DNA of 64,000 nucleotides, from NCBI GenBank assembly GCA_964036295.1, contig OZ038469.1, positions 7,642,067 to 7,706,066 on the forward strand, read 5' to 3'. Origin of the DNA: Plumapathes pennacea (Eukaryota; Cnidaria; Anthozoa; Antipatharia; Myriopathidae). The position numbers and the translations under genes are program-made. Below the pieces are notes generated by a model. That model was not told where the DNA came from, made no database searches, and saw only the letters and a program-made list of their open reading frames with translations. Positions 35,870-46,534 of this stretch are shown here, piece after piece (positions within the stretch are counted from its first letter, which is position 1; every line of letters begins with the position of its first letter).

Positions 35870-36120
35870 TTCTGTTTATAATCCGTTTAAACGGCCAAGA
35901 AATGCGTTTAAATGATTTCTAAATTTGTTTAAACGGTTTCAAAATTTATTTAAACGATTTCAAAAATCGCTTAAACAGTTTCAAAATCCGTTTAAACGAT
36001 TTGAAAATTTGTTTAAATGGATACGAAAATCGTTTGAACGATTTGGTACACCGTTTAGGTTTTCAGCTTGTCCGTTTAATTGAGACTGAGCAACCCATTT
36101 AATTGCAATACGTGTAAACG
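35870..36120. repeat. GTTTAAAC tandem array, left
   Basis: About ten units of period about 21-22 bp read GTTTAAACGATTTCAAAATTT. Exact GTTTAAAC occurs at 35885, 35927 and 35990; others have one or two changes. The sides of each palindrome are also semi-palindromic. Confidence 0.85.
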
Positions 36121-36689
36121 TTCAGCTCGAAAGATCAAGCCGTTCAAATTGAGTGTTGGTCGCATCGTCACACGATTGAGATAGAAAGTTACATGACATA
36201 CATCGCAGCAAGTTATCGCATGTCCCATATCTTTTCCCATGTGACAAGCCTTCCGGTTGTATTTGACTGGCGACTTTTAGACGGTATTGCATCATTTCAA
36301 GTGCAAACACCACTTTGTCTACCAAACATTGAAGCCGTTGTGAGTGCTCTAAATTGTCTGAATTTGATTCCCTGGAGTGATTTCAAACAAAAACTCGAAA
36401 AACTCCGACGATCGTAATGAAACATGCATCAACAGAGAAAATGGGATTTAGAAACGAAGTTTACTACAAGTTGATTCTCCCGCTATTCATACAGTACAGC
36501 CCAGATGTAAGTTCCCTCTAATGAGCGACCGCAGAACGAGCGATTGGCGAGCGTGGAGCGAGCACAGATCACGGGTTATGCGTAACGCATCCACATAATT
36601 GATTACCTTTGTGCCTATCTGTTGTTCTAAAACACAATGAAATGAAAAGGAACAAGTGTCAAATATCGGCTGGTTTAGCTGTCGCAGTG

Positions 36690-37120
36690 AATGGCCGGCA
36701 AATCTGTCAGAAAAATTAAAAGCAAACGGTTTGTAAATAAAGTTCGCAGCTTAGGCAAAATAAATCATCAAAGCTCCCCCGGTTTTCGTTTATAAAATAG
36801 AAGCGAATGGATCACTCAGCAAACCGGTAATTTTAGCTGGCATTGTTTGACCAAAGCGAACGGTTTCATCGAGCAGAGCTGAGCTGGCGAATCTGTCTGA
36901 GAATATAAACATCAGACGTCGCATTGCATCATCAAAATAGAGAGATTGTGGTCGGCCGTTCACTCTCCGCAGTAAAATGTCTAATGTAAACAAATAAAGT
37001 CAAAAGCAGAAGCAAATGGATCCGTTTAACAAATTGGTAATTTAGCTGACAGTGTTTGACCAAAGCGAACAATGTCATCGAGCAGAGCCGAGCCGGCGAA
37101 TCTTGTGAGAATAACAGCCA
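36690..37120. repeat. Tandem duplication, period about 209 bp
   Basis: 36800-36907 and 37009-37114 are two copies of a unit beginning AGAAGCGAATGGAT and containing TGTTTGACCAAAGCGAAC and CATCGAGCAGAGC. A weaker partial copy precedes them from about 36690. Confidence 0.75.
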
Positions 37121-37171
37121 TATGCAGAAACAACAAGACAGGTAAATTTTTATTTATAATATTTATTTGCT

Positions 37172-37846
37172 TCACTTGCGGCGTAGAAACTCATCGATTG
37201 CTGTAATACAATGCTGCCACAATCTTGGTCTATATGCTGGTGGCATTGGGTAGAACTCAAGAACTGCTTGTTTCACAAATTCAAGTTTGTATTCATCGAG
37301 CTTTTGTTTTCCTCTTGCACCTCTGCAATTGCGATTTTCCAATTCAGTTGGATCAAAAATTTCCGATACGATGTTTTTCGCAAAATTTGGCTCCGAACAG
37401 GTTTTGACATTGATTTCAATCAATGCATCGTGGCTGATTGGCTGAGGGACAGTGTTGGAGTCCACAGCACTGGCGCTTGTTTCTAAGATGTTTCACTGCT
37501 CCAAGAAGTCTGCTGTGGCGGCTGCGGCTGCATCAAATTCCTCGAATGGGTCTGGCTGCTGCTGCTGCTGCTGAAGTTGAATGAACAATCCATGCAGGGC
37601 GTCAACCTTGCGATGGAGAGACCAGATTAATTCTCTCTTGCAAAAACTCCATATCAGGAAACAGACGACGGATGGCTGGTGGACTTGATGGAAATTCAGC
37701 GACAGGTGAGATGGTTGGACTTGGTGGGTCAGCAGGCAATTCAATGACGGGTGATATGGGTGGAATTATCAGCACAGTTCGGTTATTTGGCAATTCAGCG
37801 ACAGTCGGAATTGGCGCTTCTACTACACGATACACACTTGCTGGCT
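37172..37846 (-). pseudogene. BEN-domain gene of element 2, degraded
   Basis: After a CTTTCAG acceptor at about 37847 comes a Pro-rich region (PPSPTISPVAEFPSSPP). A frame change at about 37630 leads to a coil with a Gln run (LHRKVDALHGLFIQLQQQQQQ), then an in-frame TGA at 37495-37493. The frame continues into a BEN domain (NRNCRGARGKQKLDEYKLEF, LWQHCITAIDEFLRRK) ending at 37172. Domain order (Pro-rich, Gln coil, BEN) matches the intact gene in element 1, though the sequence is well diverged. N-terminal exons are not recognised. AATAAA signals follow within about 10-25 nt of the stop. Confidence 0.75.
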
Positions 37847-38243
37847 GAAAGTATGTGTAGAAAAGTAGAATATAAATATATTGTTGGGAAATTGTGAAAG
37901 TACATTTCATATATCGGATGAAACTTGAAAACATATTGGTATTAGGGAAAATATTGAAAAGGGAATGCATTCACAAGCTAAGAGTAAGACATCAGAACAA
38001 AGTCAAAACAAATGCAAACGAATTCAAAACAAATTCAAAGTTTTCCGTCTCCTTTTATGCAAAGTTGCGCTAATTGCGGTGCTTACTCTGACCATTTAAT
38101 TAGTGCATTGTTGCGTTATGGACAATGAAATATTGGCCTTAAAATCTGTAGCCGTCGCATTGTTGTGTTGTAAAGTAATTTTAGGTGTTTCTCGAGTTCG
38201 GAATTGTAAGTAAAGGTTTGTTGGTGGATACAACGTTTTCGTC

Positions 38244-38650
38244 ATGATATTTCATCAGAAATCATCAGAATTCTACTGCGACCAGATACTGAAGAAAGCT
38301 CTCAAGTCATTTTTGGATCAGCGATTTCCAGATGGCCACCGCTTTCAGCAGGACAATGATTCAAAACACACTAGCAAAAAGGCACGAGCTGCAATGGACG
38401 AGCTGGGCATCAACTGGTGGAAAACACCACCCGAGAGCCCAGACCTGAATCCCATCGAGAATATTTGGCATCAGCTGAAGGGTACTTGCGGACGGAAGTG
38501 AAACTGATGGTCAAAGACGAACTTATTAATGGCATCCAAAAGTTTTGGACAGAGAAGATGACATTGACGCAGTGTGTTATGTACATCAACCACCTGCACG
38601 GGGTCATACCGCTGGTGATTGCCAACAATGCTGGTCCTTCCGGCCGCTGA
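38244..38650 (+). pseudogene. Tc1 DD34E transposase remnant of element 2
   Basis: The C-terminal half of the catalytic domain: [17 protein letters not shown] (second Asp), then [16 protein letters not shown] (Glu) with 34 residues between them. After one frameshift at about 38482 comes [22 protein letters not shown], then MYINHLHGVIPLVI and the stop at 38648. The N-terminal DNA-binding part and first Asp are absent. There is no intron at the position of intron 2 in element 1's gene, so the two transposases belong to different lineages or one lost its intron. Confidence 0.82.
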
Positions 38651-38679
38651 CAATCGGTGTGGAAGCACCAAAACAAAAC

Positions 38680-38699
38680 GGCTCTTTTAGGAGCCACCA
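38680..38699 (+). terminator. Histone-type 3' stem-loop (GGCTCT-TTTA-GGAGCC-ACCA)
   Basis: Starting 29 nt after the transposase stop codon, GGCTCT/GGAGCC (one T-G wobble) encloses a TTTA loop, with CAAAAC just before and ACCA directly after. The purine-rich GAGAAAAG about 5 nt downstream of that is placed like a histone downstream element. Stem length, loop size, the flanking A-rich and ACCA sequences and the distance from the stop all match replication-dependent histone mRNA ends. I see no nearby AATAAA on this strand. Confidence 0.65.
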
Positions 38700-39461
38700 C
38701 ATCTGAGAAAAGTGGTGACATATTATACTTCAAACAAGACAGGCCCGTGGCCAGTGCGCTTGTGACGTCATTAGTACAATGAATAGAGACATGCGGGGTC
38801 CCGGGAGAGGAACTTTTGTCGTGCGTTTATATGCAAAAGATATTATAGCCGAGTCAGTTTTTGCACATGACGGATCCAAGAGCTCCCTTTATTTTTCTTG
38901 CCCTCTTTTCTTCTAATTTCGGTCAAACAGATATTCACGAAAAAGTATATTATAATAATTGAGAGAAAACAATTATCGAAGGCCCCGTAGGAATATTCTT
39001 CGTTTGCAACAACCCAGTTTTCATTGCTTTCCGATGCACATGACAGTACTTGTGTGACGCTTGCTATACAACCTGGCAACCTTGTTGAGTGAATTTTCAA
39101 GCTGATATGTTTTGTGGAGGAACTGTGACAACACGTGTTGTCATTTTGTAATGGGATTGATTGGGGAATACCCGACATCTTAAGTAGCTGTAAGACAGCG
39201 TAATAGCCTTATCTCATCTTCCCAGCGTGTGCATCATGTTCAAGTAGCTGTAGCACATTAAAACATGACACTTCCCATGATGAAATTACTTCGTATGAAA
39301 AAGCCATCTCAGACGTTACGCATCCTACATGTACAAGTCTGATCACTAATATGTTCAAGACTGCTATGCATTAAGCTTTAACGCAAAATTCTGGGTCGAT
39401 ACGAAATTAATCTCTATCGGAAGCTGTAGACGTTTGAATACCGTGACAACAAAGGCGTGCA
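38700..39461. other. Unassigned stretch right of the element 2 transposase
   Basis: A 111-codon - strand reading (39178-38843) has a hydrophobic segment near its C-terminal third (CFLSIIIIYFFVNICL) but no recognised family. Confidence 0.35.
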
Positions 39462-39866
39462 TCACGGGCTTGTGGAGCGAACATTACGGCTCGGATAGTT
39501 GGATATCAACCTTGAGCTTTTGAAGACTTCGAGGTATTCAGTGACAAATATTCTCGATGAAATCGCCTGCCGGTCTTTCCTGCTTTTGTTAAAGCGGCGT
39601 GAGTGAAAGCTAAGTAGCTGATGATTTGGGATTCCCCGTTCTATGATATTATGCTCGTGACATTTCATTGACAGATCTTGTATCTTAATCTCGCGTGATA
39701 TTTGCCTCAGACCTATTAGTAATTCAATATCCTCAGACAATAAACAAAGAACCTTTACTGCACGCAAAACGAAGTTAAACGCCGACTGTTCGTATACGCC
39801 GCGCGTTACACAAAGCCGCAGAGTTTCCGACAAAGGGAGACGCTCTGCCCGCAGGGAAAAGTTCAA
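39462..39866 (-). CDS. Unrecognised ORF, related to 40360-40695
   Basis: 134 codons, basic, ending SRLISNYPSRN and containing FNKSRKDRQAISSRI..VTEYLEVFKSSR. The block N-K-S-R-K-x-R-Q and the following 20 residues resemble LNKSRKSRQLIQEYISKNVPKSSK in the ORF at 40360, so the two are paralogous pieces. They may be C-terminal pieces of a membrane receptor family, but that is a guess. I do not assign a function. Confidence 0.3.
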   Translation of the reverse strand: MNFSLRAERLPLSETLRLCVTRGVYEQSAFNFVLRAVKVLCLLSEDIELLIGLRQISREIKIQDLSMKCHEHNIIERGIPNHQLLSFHSRRFNKSRKDRQAISSRIFVTEYLEVFKSSRLISNYPSRNVRSTSP

Positions 39867-40359
39867 GTTCTATCAAGTTTCGACACGTCTTCTACTACTT
39901 ATTCGATGTTCTTTCACACAAATATTGCTCAGAACACAGATACATTGGTTGAAGCGGTATCTATAATCGAGCATTTGCAAAACACAACCCTTCGTACTTT
40001 ACGGGGGTCCCGCTGGTAACACATCAAGCATTTGTGTACGGCTATTTTCAAGTCTTCCGACGCTTAAAAACAATGCAAGCCAAAATCGCTCTTAAAGTAT
40101 GGCTTCCGTGCATCCAGAAAGCCAACCGATGATCGTTTTGTTTGGATCAACAACTGAAGGACCGAAATTTTTTTCTATATCCCTTGACAGAGAAAACCCA
40201 TTGTACTTGGTTCTGTGATTTTGATTTCTGAATACGTCTGATCTTGCAATGCCTGTTTTTTAACACATTTTAAAATACAAACGTATCTTAGCACCTCGGT
40301 TACTTTTGGCAATCGTCTTTTTGAGCTTCTAGCTTTCTCGCAGCGATGGTTTATTGATC

Positions 40360-40695
40360 CTAATTTTCTCTTTCCATTTCCATCTGTGGCTTTTTATTGT
40401 TTCCATGTTGTTTACACGCACGTTCACGGAATGCATTAGCATTGTGAAGTACGTAAGCTCGGGTATAATCATGAACTTTTGACGACTTTGGGACATTCTT
40501 TGAAATGTATTCTTGTATTAGTTGCCTGCTTTTTCTACTCTTGTTCAAAATGCGTGAAAGGTAATTCAATGGTACATGGCTTGGCTCACGACTTCGTCTT
40601 GCAGGACTTCGGTTTTCTTTCACATAAACATTTGTGGGAATACAATAAAACTGAGCAAAGCGAGATCTACCAACGGTCACTTTTTCCTCAGCCAT
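40360..40695 (-). CDS. Unrecognised ORF, related to 39462-39866
   Basis: 111 codons starting MAEEKVTVGRSRF, strongly basic, with the shared LNKSRKSRQLIQEYISKN block followed by a charged tail (QMEMEREN). It lies on the same strand about 500 bp from its partner, suggesting an old tandem duplication. Confidence 0.3.
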   Translation of the reverse strand: MAEEKVTVGRSRFAQFYCIPTNVYVKENRSPARRSREPSHVPLNYLSRILNKSRKSRQLIQEYISKNVPKSSKVHDYTRAYVLHNANAFRERACKQHGNNKKPQMEMEREN

Positions 40696-40704
40696 TTCCC
40701 AATT

Positions 40705-40917
40705 TTAAAATAATAACGCTATCTGTTCCACTGATTGTTTGACCTTCATGGCACCGAGCCAAAATGTCGCAACAACAACATAAACGCACAGCAGAGTGAA
40801 ATTTTGATCCCAAACAAAAGTCAGATTTTCTGACGCTTTACTTGTATCAGCAAGAATAATACAAAGTAAAAGAATACAAAGTACCTTCAAGTTCACCCTC
40901 ATACTAAACAGTTCCAT
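40705..40917 (-). CDS. Possible small membrane protein
   Basis: 70 codons from the ATG at 40917. A signal-like hydrophobic run (LKVLCILLLCIILADTSKA) is followed by a short polar segment and a second hydrophobic run (FTLLCVYVVVATFWLGAM). It could instead be an exon of a receptor-like gene with its neighbours at 40360 and 39462. No family recognised. Confidence 0.3.
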   Translation of the reverse strand: MELFSMRVNLKVLCILLLCIILADTSKASENLTFVWDQNFTLLCVYVVVATFWLGAMKVKQSVEQIALLF

Positions 40918-40949
40918 ATAATCCGCTATCAAGCACTTGTCAAGAATCG

Positions 40950-41400
40950 CCGTCTTTACACAGGTTCTCGTCTTTGTATCTCGAGCGCCTTCGTTCAGCT
41001 TGTTCCTTCGGGTTCTCAAGGTTCTGGATATCAGATTCTTCGTACATTTCTGTACAGTTGTGCATAGTTATGCAGTTCATTGATAAGTTCATTGCATTTG
41101 CTTTCATGGCTTTCAATATGGCTTTTGAGGCTGAACGGACCGACCCAAGCCAAAACCGCTCAATGAAATTTAGTATGGGTCTACCGCAGCTGGCGTATGC
41201 GTTTGTAAGTAAGATGAGCGGTCCATAAAATAATCCACAGAGCCAACTAAGGCAAGCAAGTTGCTGTCTTCAAAATGGCGAAACTGCTCGCCCGCCAAGT
41301 CACTTGATCACAATGTCATCACATATCACATGATAATATGAACCAATCACCGCATGCAGATTTGTAACCCAGAAAAATAAAAAAAAAAGAAAATCGTTCC
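40950..41400. repeat. Duplicated 0.5-kb repeat, copy 2
   Basis: Same orientation and high identity to 33360-33850. It differs by lacking one GTTATGCACA unit and a stretch of about 30 bp near 41255. Confidence 0.8.
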
Positions 41401-41999
41401 ATTTTAAAGCTTGTGTCGTCACAAGCAATAAACACACCTGCTTCTTCAATGAAACTTTTACGGTCAAAAAAAAACTTCTTATAGCTTCTCTTTGCCCAAA
41501 ACAAATTCTTCCTTCTCTCAAAGTTATTTTGGTTGATGAAAAAAAATCCACTTCACTTCAATAAACTGAAAGCTTTTCTTTGCGATCAAAGCAATACTTC
41601 TTCAATCAAATTTTTTTGGCCGATAAAAAAAGTACTTCACTTCTGTAACCTTCAAGCTTTTGTTTAGTCAAAACAATACCAAATCAGTGCATTCTAAAAT
41701 GCTAAAATGCTGTTTCCAACTGGAACAAGTCTAACTACTATTTTACATTTTCACCTAATTAACATTATAACTGAAAGAAGTCTAGCCACTAGTCATGCAC
41801 GCACTACCATGTAATACCTAATAATTATTCATATTGAACGGTCTGTTTCGGCTGGAAGAATGAGGTTGGTTCTTCCATTTCTCGCAAAAGAACTTGCTTG
41901 TCTTGCACTTCATGTTGATTTTGGGGCAATTAGTCTTGACAGTTGTTTACACATGTATATTTTGATAAGGCTGTTGACTGGTTGGCAGTTGGCGTCAGA

Positions 42000-43030
42000 G
42001 ACCTGGCGTCGAATGGCTGGGTTGACTGCCACTGTCCTCGTTGCAGAGGGCCAACAGGGTACTGACATCAATGGTAGAGAAGTCCTCATGCGATTCGAGA
42101 GCTGGAGAACTTGGAATTTCGGTGACTCCAAGAGATGATGCCAACAATTCGTGGTTTGTTTGTGTTGCTGCATCGTTATTCTGTGAAATGTTCAAAGCAA
42201 CAGAATTAAAAATCATAATTCTATCAAGCTTCCTTCAAAGTGTTAACTGCCTTCATAACAATATGCGAGGCTCGTTCCAATCGAAGACGTAGAACAAATA
42301 AAAATCATAAACATCACAAGGTAAAGTTTTCTTGGCGGAATCTTCAGACAAAGTGAACGATTATTCATGCAAACATTAAAGTTATTTTACAGTAACCGAC
42401 CTGAAGTGCAGGTCTTCGGGATGAATCCAGTGAATCTAGCCTCTCCAGTATTCTACTGACGGCTGCTTCCATTTTCGATTTCATGGAGGCGACAGAATGT
42501 TCAAGCCTTTCAACAACCTGAAACATCAGGGAAAAACAAGGTTAGCACATCCACAAACAAAAATTCAGTGTGTGTCCCATGATCAAATGAAGCTCATCAA
42601 AGAAAACCCAAAATAACTTCTTAATTATAGGCATTCCGATCCACTCAAAAGTCAAGCTGAACTCTACCTCATGACAGTTTGATCAGGTGTGAAACGTGCC
42701 ACAAGCAAGTGGCCAATCCAATGTATTCACCGCCATGTTTTTTTTGGCAGAAGTCTAAGTTTTTGTTGAGTGTGTTTGTCGATCCGACGATGGATTGTAA
42801 ATGTCTTACCTTGCTAAACTTCTCGCTCGCAGCCAACTGTTCATTCTGTAACTGTTGGATTCAATTCCTCAGTTGCTCGCATTCATGTGACTTCTCCTGG
42901 AGCTGTTTTCTCTGGGTCGGCTTTAGACGTGGATTTGTTCAGCTTCCGCATCGCTTCTCTGTGGCGTTGCTCTATGATGTACTGCTCGTACTGCTCTTTT
43001 CTTCAGAGTGCTTCACCTCTCGTCTCTTAG
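42000..43030 (-). CDS. Possible coiled-coil gene in element 2 (uncertain exons)
   Basis: Exon-like readings on the - strand are about 43030-42815 (coil-forming QYEQYIIEQRHREAMRKL and QLRN..QQLQNEQLAASEKFSK in shifted frames, GTAAGA donor) and 42525-42405 (VVERLEHSVASMKSKMEAAV.., AG acceptor, GTCGGT donor). A third is 42186-42000 (NNDAATQTNHELLASSLG.., CACAG acceptor). The composition is that of a coiled-coil nuclear protein. A similar coil reading (IETLQQENKALREEVASL) lies at about 46700-46565. Frames are interrupted, so this may be a decayed element gene. Confidence 0.3.
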
Positions 43031-43958
43031 ACCAGTGAGAACAATCTCTCCATTTGTAATTTGTTTTCCAGATAAAATGAACCGTTTCACTAAGAGACAT
43101 GATTCTGTTAAACTGTTACTGTTTGATAGTGCAGATTTCGCTGAATGGATTTTGTTTGTCCTTTTATATTCTCGTATGGATCAACTAAGTCATTTAAAAC
43201 TGTTTTTATTGGTCGATGTGAGGCGTATTTTACTTAGCATTTGGGTGCAGTCCTATGGCATTGATCTTCGGAAATCTATTGAGGTAAGTCAGTTCCTTCC
43301 ACCTAATTTTTTCCCTCCCCTCCTTGTGTCAAAGTCTTGACCATCTTCCCCTGCCTTTCTCCCTTCACCCTCAACTCGGCCAGGGCCAAAAGTTTGTAAC
43401 CGTTGATCATGTAAGGCATGGATGGTGCGCGCCTACCATTTTGAAACACATGCTATTGAAGGAACTTTCACCTTCATAGAGCAACTGCGTTACTATGCCC
43501 CTGATGAGAATAGCGTGCTTGCTTGGACGGACAAACCTCAAGTGATGGTCATTAGTTCGACACACCTTTTAGAACGCTCTTTCCTACACCACCCGTTTAA
43601 CTTCCACTTTTATTAATTACTGTTATTGTGTTAGCGCCTTCACTAATCCCTTCGTTTTTCAGTTCTCTGTTTATTATATTCTCGGTTTTATTCACTCTTC
43701 GCACCCGTCCCCTTTGTTGCCCAACACACGTGTTAACTACCGACCCCAACTACATGTCTCCCTAGCGAAAATGTTCCCTACACAAATACAAGCCCTGACA
43801 CGGACCCCATTTTAGCACTGCAGCATATAATCACGTACTAACGCACATTGTTTCAACTTATACTTCACTTCCCCACTTGATTACTCCCTTAACCTCATAT
43901 AACTCATCCACCATTAATCTTAATATAATAGCACGGGTCAAAATACCCGCGGCACAAT
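43031..43958. other. No gene supported
   Basis: A + strand reading at 43077-43340 (MNRFTKRHDSVKLLLFDSADF..) is open and of ordinary composition but not recognisable. Pyrimidine-rich sequence dominates 43290-43800. Confidence 0.35.
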
Positions 43959-44994
43959 TCAAACCTCGCACATGACCCCGAATATGCCACACTTCCTTGG
44001 CGTCTTGAAGTAGATAGGCTGCATGGGATTGCTTGGAATATGCACCTGCTGGGCGTAATCGAAGGAATGGTGCATAGTTCCTTCCCAGGAACACGCATCA
44101 TTGGTGGTGGTTTCTTTTTCATGGAGAACCTCGGCTGCTTTCTTGCAGGCATCGCGGTAGGTGTCTCGCTCTATCTGGGCCTTGTTCAGGTGTTCTTGGT
44201 GGACCTTCACACACTCTGACTTCTTGGCATCAGACAAGTTTGCAGCTTGCTGTAGTTTGCAGGTATTATCCTGGCAGGTCTGACACAAAGCCATCTGCAG
44301 CTTCACGATTACAACATTCGGGTAAAATTTGTCCCAGAGTTTAGCAAATGTTGAGTAGCCAACACCCTGCTTGTTGGATGCTCCGCACATCGCTGTATAC
44401 TCATTCCAAACTTTGGCCTTGCTTTTACATGAAGAAAGCAGGCAGATGTTGTCACTCTTATGTCCTGGAATCCGTCCAGGAAGTGTTATCGCATTTTCCT
44501 CGGCGTAGTTCGTAATAAATGTCTTCACATCCTCGACTGTTGACTGCGGAAGCGTGTTCCAAGGAAGCCTTTTGCTGTTTCCATGTTCTCTGGGATAAAT
44601 GCCGTTCAGTTTGTAATGTTCCTTCAGTCTTCGGTATCTGGATTCACTTATTCCGTGCAGTTGCAAAAACGTTCTGCAAATGGTCTTCGACTGAAAGAAA
44701 GTCGCAGCGTGGTCTCTTTTCCCTGATCACTTCTCTTTGGGTGAAGACTTGAATGTTTGCCAGGATTATGAGATCCAGCTCCGTGTGGGACAGTTCTTTA
44801 ACGTTGTTTAAATTAAATCGGATGGCTTCCTCCGAAAACTGTGTGGAGGAATTTGTTCCCCTCGGACCAAGGTTGCATCCGCATCCATTCTGGAAAATTA
44901 AGTGTAGCTTTTCGAAAGCATCGCTGTGTGATTCTTCTTCATGCCCATTTATTGTGAAATGTGAGTTTGATGAGGCTTCATGCTGACAAAACAC
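43959..44994 (-). pseudogene. Transposase-associated Cys-rich protein fragment (DUF7869-like family)
   Basis: 44994-44644 and 44666-43959 overlap in different frames and belong together, with a frameshift at about 44650. Blocks include LHGISESRYRRLKEHY, LPWNTLPQSTVEDVKTFI, the PGRIPGHKSDN loop, YSTFAKLWDKFYPNVVI, a CQTCQDN zinc-binding pair, a long coiled helix, and HHSFDYAQQVHIP..YFKTPRKCGIFGV. This is the N-terminal half of a family abundant in cnidarian genomes that continues with a putative D-N-C/QNKNN nuclease-like region; that part is missing here. The family name is from memory. Confidence 0.55.
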
Positions 44995-45479
44995 AATTAT
45001 TGTTTATGTTGTCACGGGCACAGTCAAAAGTATTGTTGTCATGGGAACATGCATAATCAATATTGCTATTATTGCGCGCACTCACGCATGCAGAGTGTGT
45101 GGCCTTGGAATGGAAGTCATTCAAACCATTCAAACCATTCAATTCAGTTCTTGGAACCAGAACAAAACCTTTGACGGCAGGCATCAAGACTGTCAAAGTT
45201 GAACGTTGGCATTTCAGGTGAGTGCATCGTCTTTATAGAGTGTGGATTGTGCATTATTTTTACCACTTGGCTCGAGTTGGCTAAAGTTGGATGGAGTTGT
45301 TTCGAATTTGAACAAGCTCAAATTTTCGTCCAAGTTGTGCTAAGCTTCTCACCGTTGGCCACTCACGTGCAAGTTTTGATTTGCAACTTGGTTCGAGTTG
45401 GGAGTACCGTTCAGCCAGGGCCTTACAAAGGCAAGCTGAAGTAGAACGGACTAAAATCTTAGCCTGAAATCCAGCCGTT
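44995..45479. other. Spacer with no supported gene
   Basis: Nothing recognisable. A GAGTTGG-type word recurs at 45270-45400. Confidence 0.4.
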
Positions 45480-45720
45480 TAATAGTTTATGCAAGCATTT
45501 AATTGAAGTGCTAGCTCGTTCAAACAGTAGAGAAAACCGTTCAAAGTTTTGGACTGCCTGTTTAAATGATTTCAAATTTCGTTTAAACGATTTCAAATTT
45601 CATTTAAACGCTTTTAAATTTCGTTTAAACACTTTCAAATGTCATTTAATCGATTTCAAATTTCGTTTAAACGTTTTGAAAAATCATTTGAACGGTTAGG
45701 AAAATTGTTTAAACGATTTT
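45480..45720. repeat. GTTTAAAC tandem array, right
   Basis: Units of period about 21-23 bp read GTTTAAACGATTTCAAATTTC. Exact GTTTAAAC occurs at 45581, 45623, 45665 and 45707. It closely resembles the array at 35870-36120, 9.6 kb away. Confidence 0.85.
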
Positions 45721-45721
45721 T

Positions 45722-45886
45722 CCCACGCCCTGCGTGGGTAGTAATCTGAACACCATATTGTTTTTTGATGTCTGTCATTCACGGACCGACACAGGGCTTG
45801 CTGGGTAAAACATTGGAACAGAATTACGTCTCCGCGTAGCGGGGTTTCCTGGGTGAAAACATCAAAACTGAGTCACGTCCCCGCAC
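45722..45886. repeat. CTGGGTAAAACATTGGAACAGAAT-type repeat, copy 1
   Basis: The block starts CCCACGCCCTGCGTGGG (a short hairpin) and continues GTAATCTGAACACCAT, then GTCTGT, then two units of the TGGGTaAAACATtggAACAGAAT-GTC type. It matches 60272-60700 and is interrupted by the foldback at 45887. Confidence 0.75.
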
Positions 45887-46534
45887 CATTTGCGCAAATA
45901 TTTAGACCAATAACACGAAAATACTTCCAATTACTGTAAAATGACATTCATTTGCGCGAAAAGCAATTTCAGTAACGATTTTTGCATAAGCAGTAACATT
46001 CAACTTCATTAACTGGCAACCATTTACACGGAAATGACATTCTTTAGCATCAAATGAAATTTCATTAGCACAGTAATCAGTTTCAATAACACAAACCATC
46101 CAATCAACTACGGGAATTGACAATCATAGTGTAAATGACATTAAAGATAAGATTCCGTTGCTGAATATTAGAATGACGCTAATGTTTGTATAGTCGCCCT
46201 AAAGAACGTCGCTTCCATGAAAATGATTGTCCATAAATGCAAATGAATGTGCCGTCTATGCAAATATCATTAATGAATGTCATTTACACTATAATGATCG
46301 TCAATTCATGTAGTTGATTGGACGGTTCGTGTTATTGAAACTGATTGCTGTGCTAATGAAATTTCATTTGATGCTAAAGAATGTCATTTCCGTATAAATG
46401 GTTGCCAGTTAATGCAGTTGAATGTTACTGCTTATGCAAAAATTGTTACTAAAATTGCTTTTCACGCAAATGAATGTCATTTTAAAGTAATTGGAAGTAT
46501 TTTCGCGTTATTGGTCTAACTATTTGTGCAAATG
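45887..46534. mobile_element. Foldback element with 255-265-bp arms
   Basis: 45887-46143 and 46276-46534 are near-identical inverted copies (for example GACCAATAACACGAAAATAC against the reverse complement of GTATTTTCGCGTTATTGGTC), with a 132-bp spacer. The arms themselves are rich in AATGACATT/AATGTCATT words. It has no coding capacity and is likely a non-autonomous foldback or MITE. Confidence 0.9.

Larger units (their letters stand above)
35866..45720. mobile_element. Element 2: second BEN-Tc1 transposon (boundaries approximate)
   Basis: Two arrays of a GTTTAAAC palindrome (35870-36120 and 45480-45720) bracket a BEN gene (-) divergent from a Tc1 transposase remnant (+), the same layout as element 1 in reverse orientation. 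The right end abuts an unrelated repeat at 45722. I found no terminal inverted repeat, and because the motif is palindromic the relative orientation of the arrays is ambiguous. Further insertions, including a copy of a repeat also found at 33360, have expanded the interior, so part of this span may not belong to the element. Confidence 0.5.

Noticed and set aside
35870-36120. Possible CRISPR-like or centromeric satellite array
   Set aside because: The period is about 22 bp with no spacers, and it is short and paired with a second array near a transposase, which fits transposon ends better.
37465-37465. Independent small BEN protein starting at 37465
   Set aside because: That codon is GTG, and the frame continues upstream through one TGA into the Gln-rich coil, so it is the end of a broken longer gene.
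39462-40695. Calling the paired - strand ORFs a GPCR
   Set aside because: No seven-helix pattern is visible; only a short basic block is shared between the two.
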